Shown here in pieces: positions 1 through 12,300 of a stretch of DNA of 64,000 nucleotides. This DNA comes from Azolla caroliniana (Eukaryota; Polypodiophyta): NCBI GenBank assembly GCA_043228905.1, contig JBHGNT010000008.1:8308001-8372000 (forward strand), written 5' to 3'. The number at the start of each line of letters is the position of its first letter. Position 1 is the stretch's first letter. The notes below the pieces were generated by a model. It saw nothing but the letters and a program-made list of their open reading frames with translations, was not told where the DNA came from and ran no database searches. The translations under genes were made by a program, and so were the position numbers.

Positions 1-528
1 ACATATTGATATCAAACTCTTAACTTTGTTTACTCGATCTTTCTGGTCAAAAATTATCTCTCGTATTCATATCAGACCACTCCTTGCATGGTTGTTGGCT
101 CCTTTCTTTGAAAAATTAATCTCTCATTTCCATACCCAACCCATTGTAACACGATTCTGAAATGATAAAGAATCGATTTTCTTTTGCAATAAACGAATGA
201 TTTGTCTCTCCCACTTGTCTTATGCTTAAAACTTGCTTTTGTTGTACATGTTGCTCTAAATCCTTCTAGTCTAGAACCCCGGCGGTTCCGTCTCACGATC
301 CGCACATAGTGACGGATTTTCATGACAACGCATGCGCGTAACAACGCGACAGTGTGTTCCTCGTTCCATTCGAACTTACGCCTCTTTTTCAGCAACCCGT
401 AGAGCGGTTCCGCGACGTGCGCGTAATGCGGAATCCAAATGTGGTAGAACACGCACGCACCGAGGAACCTCCGAACCTCTGTAACTGACTTGCATTCTTC
501 CTTCATCACGGAGATGCCTCCACCTTTG

Positions 529-1134
529 CTAGAGACAGTTTCCGGCCGTAAGGCCCGCACGAGTGTCCAACCACCAAGATTTCGGATTGCCCGAAAGCCG
601 ACTTCTCTCCAGAGAAGGTGAGGCGCGCACTCTCGAGCCTTCGTAGTACCTTCTTGCAGTCGTCGATGTGGTTCGCCACGAACCTCCGACATCCGTCCGG
701 CCCGACCGATTCATCCTTATCTTCCACTTGATTAGAATGTCGTCCAAGAATGACATGGTGACGTCCGGGATGCAGTCCCTCAGCACCTTGTTCATTGCAT
801 TCACCATGTGCGCCACCGAGTTGGTCCCCCCTTGCGGCAAGGTACACATCCACACTAAGCCGAGGGGAGTCCGCATTGTCGTAATATCCCTACTCTCTAC
901 GGCTAGTTGGAATTGGTCGTATCCTGAGTACAGATCACCAACCGAATAGATCGACCTTCCAGCGAAGGCTTCCGCGAACTCATCAATGGTCGGCCCGATT
1001 CCCGCGTTTTGAATTGGCACTTTATTGACCGGTTGCAGGTCTTGAATGAAGCGCAACGTGCCGTTCTTCTTCGGCACCGTAAACCACCAATTTGAATACG
1101 GGGCACTCAACGGCTCGAGGATGCCCATCTCCAC
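529..1134 (-). pseudogene. Ty3/gypsy reverse transcriptase fragment of element G
   Basis: The translation shows the RT core in order: a TVPKKNGTLRFIQDLQPVNK palm segment, then SVGDLYSGYDQFQL, then a catalytic FLDD box (normally YxDD) near residue 130. The frame then loses similarity. The next lower block (about 300-528) continues in another frame with an RRFLGACVFYHIWIPHYA segment typical of the RT/RNase H connection. Together they show a gypsy pol broken by frameshifts. No active enzyme is expected. Confidence 0.75.
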
Positions 1135-1191
1135 CTTCTACTTCAATAGCCCCATCAGCTTCAGGATGTGAGCTCTGGGTACCGGAATTGG

Positions 1192-1896
1192 CTAAAGGTT
1201 CCACGGTACATGCGGTACTGTGAAGATAACCATCAGCTCCACGATTGTCGGGTCCACGCACCCGATCTCCTCTAGTGAGAATGCGAAGGCCTTCCCTTGC
1301 CTCTCGAGCATCCTCTGAAACCGGTCCTCCTCCACCGGCAGTAGAAAGCCACCCCCACCGATCCTGAGCTCCCGTAGCGTCTCGTCGGTAAACCAGTGCC
1401 CTATGCCAGCCAAATTCCGCAAACTTGGGTCTGACGCGACCCCCTTCATCCGCTCCTCGCTGCCCTCCAGTAAGGGTGTCGTGACTGACCTCACCTTCCG
1501 GTCCACATTCTTGTACCTCGTGTCCACGCGGGCCGTCCTATTCGACCCAACCTTCTCCCCAAAGTCTGCAATGACTTCGTACATTTCAACGGAACCGACC
1601 GGAATCAACCGGTCTTCATTCAGGCCTTCTTCGAAAACCTTCCCGATCTCTCCAAGGGTGTCGTCGAATGAGACCGCCTCCACGGCACCGCTAATCTCAT
1701 TGATGGAGCTAAGGGCCCCGCACGCCCTAAGATGCTCCTCAACCCTCTTCTTTTCCCAGCCACCGACGTCGATTATCATACAACCTCCGTTGTCGGAGAA
1801 CCAAAATTTTCTACCTATGGTACATGTGTGGGGTTTCTCCGGGGTGTCTGGACTATCGCGGCCCCACGCCTTGATAGCCCTCTCTAAAAATCCCAT
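1192..1896 (-). pseudogene. Gypsy pol spacer region of element G
   Basis: A 234-residue open frame lies between the protease-like and RT-like frames of element G. I see no catalytic motif. Its position between PR and RT in the same orientation suggests the pol linker seen in this gypsy group. The 13-nt overlap with the protease frame reflects a frame change, not an independent gene. Confidence 0.4.
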
Positions 1897-2339
1897 TGGC
1901 CATCACTGCTAAGGGTCTCGCGGTTGCGCTCGTGGTTTGGTCGTACAATAAAAAATTGGACGAAGTGATGGCCGTCTTGGCTCTTCACCCATGCGTACGC
2001 CGAACCGTTCTCCAACACCTTGGTCTCCATGTGGACTGCCGTAATGTATGGTTCGCCCAGTATCACCGGGTGCGAAGATGTCTCCTGCACGAAGAAGTGC
2101 TGATTTATCATGATGTCTCCAATTTTAACGCACACGTTCAGGCATGCTATGTGTAGTTCCTCCATAGCGCGCGTGGCCGTGTGTATCTTCCATCCGTGCT
2201 TGGTGTTGATTAGCCATTTCCCCTTTCTGTAGAAGTCCATTGACATCAGGTTTATCTCGGAATTGTGGTCTATCAACGCCACCACCGGCCCCTGACGTCC
2301 TCGATCTGGACAAGGGTCTCTGTAGTAGCCCTTGCCCAA
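1884..2339 (-). pseudogene. Retropepsin-like fragment of element G
   Basis: The frame contains VALIDHNSEINLMSMDFYRK, a degenerate version of the aspartic protease active-site segment (D-S/T-G replaced by DHNSEIN). About 65 residues on comes HPVILGEPYI, matching the conserved ILG strand of retropepsins. The order PR then RT on the same strand fits Ty3/gypsy. The altered catalytic triad is either decay or the divergent type found in this gypsy group. Confidence 0.6.
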
Positions 2340-2959
2340 TGCAACTTCGAATGGTGGCTCTCCGCCAATTCACCCTCCAAGGCTGCGTCCTCTAAGTGTG
2401 TCGTCCACACTTCCATGGGCTTCTCTGGCTCTGGCTCTGGCTCTGTGGTGAGCCTTCTACGCTTCACCAAGTCCACAATGGAATCGTGGAGCTCCTTCTT
2501 GGCGATTCCAAGCACTTCCCTCAACGACAACTCCATCTTGCCATCGAGGATCCATTCCTCGAGGACCTTCCACAAGTCCGTCGCCCTTTCTATTTCCGTG
2601 CTTAGCCGGTAACCTGCCTGCTTTACCCTTTCTTGCGAGCCGAGACCACCGACGCCATTTCTCTTTTCCGTGTTCCGTGTCTCCTACCGGCCAGAGGGTC
2701 CGGCCCCTCCGCCCTTTCCTACTCGCTTATCTTCCACCAAAACTTTGTAGTTCTGGCACGCAGCCTCCACGAAATTGGTCTTCTCTTCAACCGGATCGTC
2801 CCATCTCGTGACCTCCTGGACCCGCTTCTTCGCGCGGTCCGCTACGAGCGGAGACAAAGACAACGGTCGGGCGACCAACAACTCAGAGTTGGGCGACCTT
2901 TGACAGGTTTTTTTTCGCACGTTCTTCCTTATCGAAATCTGACGGTGCAGATCGCACAC
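2273..2959 (-). pseudogene. Gag-like region of element G
   Basis: Two offset frames (2684-2959 and 2273-2575) cover this stretch upstream, in element order, of the protease. They contain a WDDPVEEKTNFVEAACQNY segment and a charged ELHDSIVDLVKRRRL segment. I recognise no zinc knuckle. Position and composition suggest the C-terminal part of gag or the gag-pol junction of a gypsy element. The 5' part of gag and the 5' LTR are absent. Confidence 0.45.
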
Positions 2960-2993
2960 GCCTTCCTCTAAGCTCTAAGCGACCTGCACCGTC
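2941..2993. repeat. 15-bp inverted repeat next to the ValRS promoter
   Basis: Arms 2941-2955 (GACGGTGCAGATCGC) and 2979-2993 are reverse complements with one mismatch and a 23-nt loop. The hairpin lies at the junction between truncated element G and the valyl-tRNA synthetase 5' region, about 150 bp before its ATG. Its role is unknown. It could be a leftover of element G or a leader or promoter structure. Confidence 0.6.
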
Positions 2994-3141
2994 TGTGGCC
3001 GCGATTCCTACGCCAGCCCTCTTTATGATTTGATGCAGAATAGACACGAGCGTAATAGATTGATAGATGTAATAATAAGATAAGCCAATTGCATTCGGAA
3101 ATTCTTCTTCTTCCTCCTCTGCTACTGCTGCTGCTGTGGCG

Positions 3142-3358
3142 ATGGCGATGGTTTCTTCTCGAGCTTCCGTGCCCCTGAAGCTCGCCAGACCCCCTCTCCC
3201 ATTTGCTCCTCCTCCGTTTCCCCTCCCTTCCTGGACCTCCCTCTCTTGCCTCGGCTCCCCTCTCAGAGCCTTATCGTTCCCACCCTCACGACGATGTAAT
3301 GCTCGCATCCGACTCTGTCCCCCTGTTCTGCTGAATCCCAGAGCCCAGCTTCATGGAG
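3142..3358 (+). other. EMB2247: ValRS exon 1: organellar transit peptide
   Basis: This 217-nt exon encodes an N-terminus rich in Ser, Pro, Ala and Arg and almost free of acidic residues, as expected of a plastid or mitochondrial presequence. The donor is GT at 3359, phase 1. Joining to AG at 4486 keeps the frame into the conserved [12 protein letters not shown] segment. The alternative acceptor at 4494 gives an in-frame stop, so 4487 is preferred as the start of exon 2. Confidence 0.8.
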
Positions 3359-6300
3359 GTGAATGGGCTTTTTCTGTGCATAGAATTGTGTTCTCACTGA
3401 TGCTTGTGCACACACCAACGTCGGGTTTGTTATATGCTACCTGGCAAATATTCTGATTGCTTTTAATTGATGACTACATTGACATTGTTCTGAAAACAAT
3501 GTGGGAAACAGTCCACTAATGTTCCTAATTTTTCCTTATTCACTCTCAATCCCAGAGAGAGAGAGAGAGAAAGAGAGAGAGGAAGAAAAGAAAGAAAGAA
3601 AGAAAGATATATTAATGTCTTCTAAGACCAAAATTGTCCCATGAATGATTTTATTGGATATCCATTTTTTTAGCTTTGATACTTAGGGTTTGTTTGATGA
3701 TTTCCTCATTTCCACATATTTACAATTTAAGGTTTTGGGGTTTTCTATGGTTCTGTTTTCCAGTTTCACCATGCTTATGTTTCAGGGGTTTGTTTCCAAA
3801 TATTAGGGTTTTAAGGTTTAAGATTAGGCATCAGTGCTCAGCTTAGTCAGCTTTCGTGCTTTCACATTTTCTTTTCTTAATGTTATGCACACCCTTGTAC
3901 AACAGCACAGAGATTGGTTTTCCAATTTCCTATAAATTATCACTTTTATTGGCATGATTTTCGAGTCATTAGCCAATCATGTGTTTGCACAACCTCTAGT
4001 TTGCCAGGAACACTTACCAAAATCCACATTCAAGCCAATCCTGATAAAGATCATGTGGCCTGGACGTTCCTCAATTATTGGCTTGTGCATGTGGTCAGTT
4101 ATCCTGATTGCCAGTTTAGTACAACAACATCGAATATCCAAAGGTACATGATAGAAGCTGAAGCATAGTTGACCATTTGATAGTACTGCTGGTAAGACTA
4201 TATATCATCCATGTGCACGTACACTCTCACTAACATTTTAGGTGTACATTGAGTGCTTTATGTAGTATTGAGGTAGGACCTCATGTACCATTCTAATGGA
4301 CTTTGTTTGGTTTTGTTCCCATTCTAATAACTTAACCATTCCAATGGACTTTTCTCCTCAAATTAAGGGTCCACCTTCTGTTCCACATATCGAGGTTTAA
4401 GATTATCACTTTAGGATCTAGGGTGTGTTTGGCTTCATATTTAGTGTTTAAAGTCTGATTCTGATTTCTTGTTTCTGCTTATGTAGTGACACAGGTCTCT
4501 TCTAGCTCGGAGCTCCCGAAGAATTTTGATTTCTCATCTGAAGAGAGGATCTACAAGTGGTAATGTTTTGTACTAGAGTTATTGCTGGTCTTCTGGCCAT
4601 TTTTATCTGCTTGATGATTTTAAGGTAACCATCTGGACAGGTGGGAATCACAAGGCCTGTTTAAACCCAATGCAAACTTTGAGGATGAACCATTCGTTAT
4701 TTCTATGCCGCCTCCTAATGTCACTGGAGCCTTGCATATGGGACATGCTATGTTTGTCACACTTGAAGTATGTGTTGCATTTCATTTTTATCTTTATTTG
4801 TAGTACAGTGTTTTCTTCCACTTTTTTTTGACACAGGTAACTGTTATGAATGATGGCCATATCAAATCTAGGGGGAGTGACGTGGTTGTCATACTTGACG
4901 CTCTTTGAGTCTTTAGAGCCACAGTCATGTTGATGATCCGAGTGAAACCTTGACGTGGTTGGAAGATGTGTGTAAGCATGGGATCAAGGGGTATTAGATG
5001 GATGTCCAAAATCATGGTGAATTGGACAGTCTTACTGTTAGCAAAGTGGCAAGCCTGTTTATTCTTGCCTAGAAAACTGCCATATCTATCTAATAGGAAC
5101 CCATGAAGTGTACTAGCAAACGGATCATCTACTATGAATCATTTCTATCTAATAGGAACCCACATATTACGAATCTAAACCCTAAACCCTAAACTCCACA
5201 TGTGTTTAATATTTCAATGCTGGGTTCCTCACAAAAAACTCCCTACCTTTTTTTGATCAAATAGTCATTAATTAGTTCAATGGCATTAAATTGTTGCTTG
5301 ATAAGATTTCAAATGCTATTTCTTTCTTTATCCACAATCTTTTTCTATTCTCTGTTTGATTCGTAATTAATCTTGTCAAGGATATAATGATACGTCACTG
5401 GCGGATGAGAGGAAGATCAACATTATGGCTTCCTGGCACAGATCATGCTGGAATTGCTACACAGGTAACTAGAAGACTGCAGGAGCTCTCACTGTTCATT
5501 AACATAGGATACAATGCATCATTTTTCTTTTTAAATTTATCTTGTATGCCAAATTTGCCTCTCGTATGTCAAGTCTAGAATTGAAAAAAGATTTGAAGTT
5601 GTTTTACATAAGGATTTATTTATTTATTTATTTTAAAGCTTTGATTTCTCTAGATAGCATGAATTTATGTAAATGTTGTCTTTATTTCACCTGACCTGAC
5701 ATTTAAACAGTTTGGCTTGTTCTTATCTCTCCATTTTTGTAATGTTTACCTAATCAATTTGTTTCCACAATGTTTGTGTAATCTTTGCGTTCTTGCACTT
5801 TTCGTTTTGTGCAATGCTTTCTTTTAATCTCTGGATTCTTCCCCTCTGTGTTTTTTTTGCATCTTTGCAATGTATGTCTAATCTTTGTTTTTTTGTAATG
5901 TTTACCTAATCTCTTCATTTATGCAATGTTGGCCTAATCTTTGTGTTCCTACCCTCTACATTTTTTTGCCATGCTTGCTTAATCTTCACATTCCTGCCCT
6001 CTATTTTTTCCCAAGGTTTGTTTAACCTAATCTTTGAGTATTTTGCAATGTATGCTTACTCTTTGCTTCTGCTTTCTCTGTAGGTGCCTTTGCGTTTTTT
6101 TCCAAGGTTTAATTAACCTAATCTCTAGACTCATGCTAGATCAATGGAAGACCCAAATACTGTAGAAGAAAAGGACGTGATTGCATTATTGTGGATAGTA
6201 CCTGAAGGGCACACAAGGCACCCAAAATACATGTTCCATTAGCTATCGAAGATGAGAAAGCAACACAGTAATGGCATTTGATAATGCAAGAGGTCAATTG

Positions 6301-9300
6301 TATCCGAGATGCTATATAAAGAGGCTTGAAAGAGGAAATTTTAAAAGAGAGAAAGAAGTAGATAAACAAAGTTACACGCCTCTTTGGAGATGAATGATTG
6401 GAAGCCATACAAAAAGACCCTGCAAATTTCATAAAGAACTCAAACATAGGAACTCAAGGATGACAAGCTTTTGCTCAAATGGGCTGAATAAAGAGATTGT
6501 AAGGCCATTATTACGGAAAAGAGAGCCACATGGCAATGTATGGCGTATGAGACCCTACACATGACTACATGGAATTGCAATGGCTCTCTAAAGATAGATG
6601 TTAGGTGCTTTGAAGTTATCTTCAAGAACACAAATATTGCGATGCATACAAAGACCTATCAATACATTCCTCTAATAAACTCATTGATGTATGTTGTCCC
6701 TCACTAAAGATACAATGAATCACTAGATGGTCTTGAGGAGTAACTATATTGTACAAAAAGGAGCTCCATGATAGAGTGCAAGTTGTGCATAAGGATGTAG
6801 ATGTGCATTATATGTGGGTGTGAACTAAATTGTAGCTATTTGCCTACACTTGTGACATGGACTCATTCTCTTACAGAGTAGAACCTGGGGGACTGGGTCT
6901 TCACAAGGAAAATGATTGGAAAGATTTGGAGAAACCTTTAGCCTCAATAGTTGCCACATGATACAGAGCAAAGCATCACCATGATGCAATCTGTATGGAA
7001 AAGGATCAGCCCCCATAATCAACAATGAGTTTTTCTGATTCAAGGTTGGCAATAATGTCATCAAAACAACTTGTTGATCACAAAGATAATCATTGTTGGT
7101 ATTGCTGAGATGCAACAATGGTTTGAGTCCCATGGCATAGGTATAAATGCACTACCCCTATTCCAATATTGCTTAGATTGTCTCCATTTAAACATGGCCA
7201 AAGTGGAAAAGACTAGAGTAATCTGAACTGATATTATCAAATTGGATAACGGAAGAACATGGATCAGCCCCACATCTCTTGGTAGGAGGATGGCCCACCA
7301 TAAGGCAGATTTCTTACACATCAGAGGATAGATTCATCATCAGGACCTCTTATATGAACATACATGTATGGGAAGCTGTGGAACTCTTTACATCACTCAT
7401 AGATTTAGGTAGACAAATATGCACATACATCTCTGGAAAAACGAATCTGTCAATTGTGTCATTAGGGGGTGGAATCTGGAGAGCTCTATGTTTGGTATTA
7501 TGCTGTTTTTTATGAAATAACAGGAATATATAATTTCCTCTTGACCATGGCTTTGGCCCACTACGCAAGGCAGTGGAATATGAGGACCAATGGGGCTATT
7601 CTTGCTAGAACTCAAGAAACACAAGGAGAAGTTGTTGATGGAAAAAGTACAACCACTCAACCTCATCAACAAAGAAGAACTGCAATGATTTTTAGCCCCA
7701 TCACTCCTATTCATGTTACAAGTCAATCAAGGGTCACACAAGTGGGCTAGTATCTAGGACATTACAAAGAGGTTACAATAGATTGGGCAATAGCAATTTG
7801 TCGTGCACTTAGGCCTTGGCCTCCTGGACCACAATCTCACGAGTTTTGCCATTGACATATAAAGTCCATTATCTCCCACCATCCACGGCTCGTTTCTTGT
7901 GTTGTAGTTCTCTCCATTTGGATCAACCTATGCCATAGATATTTTGAATACAAAAATTACAATCTGTTTAACTTGAGAATCTAACAATCTATCGAACATG
8001 ATTCTTTAGTGGCTTTTATTTTCTTTACTGTTTTCACTTGATTACATTTATTTTGGTTTGTTTTTCTCAAAGATGATACAACATTTTAATACTCTTGTTT
8101 GGTCTTATTGGTTATTTTGACCTCTTAAAAGATGACAATATATCTTTCTTTCTTTCCTCTGAGTAAGCTCTCAAAACCCAAAACCAGTTATCATATAGTG
8201 ATCCTCTTACCCAATAGTCTGACAAAGAAAATTGAGATGTGCGCAGATACATTATTCTTCATATGCAGTCATACATATCATGTAACTATCACTATAAACA
8301 TGTAGCCCTTTTCTCCGAAATATAACTGTGTATTCAGTTTTCTTGTTCTTGTTTATGTTTCTGCCGAAGCCACAATCACTTTATAAAATAATATCTTCCA
8401 CTCTATGAGCCTGACTGACTCTTATGGCTGACATATCATGTCAATACCTAAAACAAAGGAAAAAAGTACATAAAATCATCAAAATTGAATGACTGTATTT
8501 CTGCATGGTTACTTCCCTATACTGATGCTCACAAATCTGGAATGAGGAGATGGCAGTATACAAATGAAACACAGCCTTCAGCTTATTAAAAACAAACCCA
8601 GGTTTACTTCTGATGACATGTCATAAAAGCTGGTTTGAAAACCTATGTTTTTCTTTGCCCAACTTTGAAAATATAAATGTGAAAAATAATTTCTAGTGAT
8701 AGTCGCAGGTTTTGGGCTACCTCATTTTGTACTTTGTTCTGAGTGAGGCAACATCCTAATTCTAATGAACTTTATGTAAATTTAATATAGATAAATATAT
8801 AAAAAATAATATCATGTGCTTCCATCACAGCGATGAAGTTAAACTATTTCAGATGTGTATGACTGAAAAAAATAAATATCTGCAAGATCCTAAAAAGAAT
8901 CTCTAATAGGCTTTAGATGACACATCCTGTTGATTATGATGGATGTACCTGTTCCGTTGAATGTCCTATTTTAGCTTCATAGTTGATCCGTTATTAACTT
9001 CACATTTGAGTGATAAGCACATAAAAGTTAGTCCATTCTTCATGACTTTAGCTTGGCACATGAAGATGAGCTTATTTCTTATTGCATTGAAATGCAGCTG
9101 GTTGTTGAGAAAATGCTCACATCTCAAGGAGTAAAGAAGTCAGATCTTAGTCGAGAAGAGTTTGTGAGCAAAGTATGGGAATGGAAGAACAAGTAAGTGA
9201 ATACTAGAGACAATCGACTGTGCTTCTACTGCACAGCTTTGCACACACTAGCTCTGTAAATTTAGTTGGTGCAAGAGCTCCTGTTTCAAAGGAACTATAT

Positions 9301-12300
9301 ATTTAGATATATTCTATTTGTTAAGGAAAAAAGTTTCTGAATATGTAACAATCAGGTGTAAGCCACTAAAGATTCAGTCCTGAACATGCATTTAGTGTTC
9401 CATTTCAGTGAAATAGGATTGAACATAATTCAAGAGTATTGGAATGATTTCATAGGTTTGGAGGGACTATCACAAATCAACTTCGAAGATTAGGAGCATC
9501 TTGTGATTGGAGTAGAGAACATTTTACTCTTGATAAGCAGCTCAGTGGTAAATATATTTTCATATTAATTCATATAAATTAAAGGGTTATCTGTCATATA
9601 GGTGTCGCAGAGGTAAATAGCTGAGGATATTGATTATCTTTTTCATTTTTGCCCACACTTTGGCATATAGAGGATTTTTATCCATAATTTTTATACTACA
9701 GTAGATGATCTATTTTCGTGAACTTCAGACACATGCACACCACTATTACAGGATGTTTCGTTGGAGGAGATATTTTCTGTACAGATGTTATGTTTTTGCA
9801 TTTTTCTTTCATCACTGATTATAGGTAATACAAATAACAACAGGTCAATAACTAGTCTGGCTTTACAATTTGTTACCTCTTCATACGCACTGTATGGTTG
9901 TTTGACTTAGATAGGCATATAGAGTTACACTTACAGAGATGTATATATGTCAATACAAAATTTCTATTACATATGAGGGTAGATTACAATGGTAGTCTTC
10001 CCGTGCACTCACAACTTAGAGCTAAGATGGGATCTGGACTAGTTGACTACAGAGTTAGTTGACAGATGGAAATCACAGCATTCAAGTGTAAGGGGAAGAG
10101 GGTGGATATTTATATTCAATGTTTGGTCTTATTGTAACATTAAATGTGTAAGTCGGTGATAGTATTGGGGATATTTCTTTTTTGTCAACAGACGTGTTAA
10201 TATGACTTAACTCCCTAGATATAGGCTAGCGCTAGATAGTACTTATGTTAAGTCAATGGCACATATTTCAAGACTAAGTACATCTTAACCTGCCAAGGGA
10301 GAATATTCTTCTCGTCAACGGGACTAGTTGATTGGACTCAACTAGTTGACCTGACTAGTTAATTCTATTACCATACTTCCCTCTTTCCTAAATACATTCT
10401 ACCTAACTCATCTATGGTTTCCACTTTGAAACCTCATTGATCCATATGGTTGAGTTGCACAATAGCTACTCCTCATTTGGGTGCTATCACAAGATGTGCA
10501 CCCTAAGAATACATTTGGGGATAAACTGACGACTTGGGGATGATGATTTACTATATCTAACAACAGTTCACTAAACTCATGTTTAAAACATCTAGTACTT
10601 TCCATCATTCTTGCCATGTCTCTCTATAGCTGTACTTTTCCCCTTATTTTGAATCCGTCTTGTACTATTTGCTGGATTGAATCAAGGGAGCTGTCTTTAT
10701 TCCATTCAGCAAATGGCAAAGCTTATTTTAAATATAATTATGTTAGTAAAACTGCCTGTTGCCTGAGTATCTGGCTAACCCTCAAGCATTTGGCTAAGGG
10801 TATACACAGACTTTCCATGCTCTTGAGAGAAACAATCTTGATAATTGAGCAGAAGAATTGAATAGAGAAGGTGAGGTAGGAGCAAGAGGTGTAATAAAAG
10901 CAGTTTAGGATAAAGATTTCGTTAAGGTGTTGAAAAGAGGAATAGTAAGTATAAAAAATGGTATTATAGTAGATAATAAGTTCCTATTTGTGTGAAATGT
11001 AGAATTGTGGTTTTCACTCCTCAATCGAAATATCAGATTGCAATTAAAATATTGTGAATCAGGAGATGATCTCTGTAAAATAATGTCAGAGAGTCTCAGT
11101 AGAGATTTTTGAGATGAACGTTGTGGCAGTCTATGATGGAATGGAAGATCATATACATAAGATTTTAAACCTGATGGGCACATAATAAGACACATCCCGA
11201 CTTTACCTAGACCCAATGGAAATTGTGATGTTCATGTAGCCCATTCTACCAATACTGTACTGTATACTCCACTTGTCTGAGCACAGGCAATCTTTATTTT
11301 ATTCGCCATGTCCTCTGGTTGACTCTTTCTTCCTTCTCATGTTATGATACGAATGAGCTGAAGCTTGACAACTCTGATATGTTAACTGAAAAGGGGGACA
11401 AGACGTGCACGATACACATACTGAATCCTGATAGATGGGCACAAATGGAGAACACAAAGAATCTTTTATATTTCAACTAGGGAAGAAGAAGGTGGGTATC
11501 TGTCTTGGTGATGCTCACAGCTGCTCTAATATTTCCACCTGTATATACAATGTGTATTATGCTCGATAACAAAAACAGATTTTTGATAATTTACTCCAAA
11601 GAAGTACTTGTACATTTATCTCTTCTTTTCTGTGTGATTAATTAACGAATTAATGAAATGTTTATAAAATTCAAAACACAGATATATGTAAGGTATCAAA
11701 GTTCCATCTTGTGTCATGTTTCATATCTTTTCTAAAACCTTTACATGTATGTCTCTGCAGAGGCTGTGATAGAAGCATTTGTGCGGCTTCATGAAAAAGG
11801 GCTTATATATAAAGGTAATTAAGTTATCCTTCTGGAACATACTTTTCAAACTTCAAATTTCGTAACATTGAAATTGATCCAGCAGTATGGATCTTGTTAT
11901 ATTCCTCATTGTTTGGCATGAAAAATCAGAACATTACCATCGTGTTTTCCTTTCTTAGATGACATATTTCCTCCTCTTTGCTTGTATGCCAATCCTTTGA
12001 AAACCATCTACACCAAATAGTGCAAATTGTCTTTCCTTTCTGTTTGTACTCTTTGAATATGCTCTTTTTAACTGTCCCAGCGATTTGCTTGAACTTAAAA
12101 TAATAAGGTCATTCTGACACTGTGAAATTGAATTGCATTTGTAGGGAGTTATATGGTCAACTGGTCCCCGAATTTGCAGACTGCTGTCTCAGATTTGGTG
12201 AGACACTACCGTGTTATTTCTTATTCATACAAAGGGTTTAGGAAAATATGTAGCCAGAGTGTAATGATATTATATATTTCATAGATGTTACTGTAGTATT

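Larger units (their letters stand above)
280..2960 (-). mobile_element. Degenerate, truncated Ty3/gypsy retrotransposon (element G)
   Basis: Read on the minus strand from 2960 down to about 280, broken frames follow Ty3/gypsy order: a gag-like region, a retropepsin-like region, a spacer, reverse transcriptase, and the start of the RT/RNase H connection. Frames change at least four times and no LTR is visible, so this is a dead, truncated copy. Its right edge lies about 150-180 bp before the valyl-tRNA synthetase start codon. Its left edge is unclear; homology fades near 280-300. GC content is clearly higher than in the AT-rich host introns to its right. Confidence 0.75.

Noticed and set aside
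2883-3308. 141-codon minus-strand frame over ValRS exon 1
   Set aside because: Antisense shadow of the transit-peptide exon joined to element G sequence.
3914-4168. Plus-strand frame of 84 codons in ValRS intron 1
   Set aside because: Intronic chance frame with no motif; the spliced reading bypasses it.
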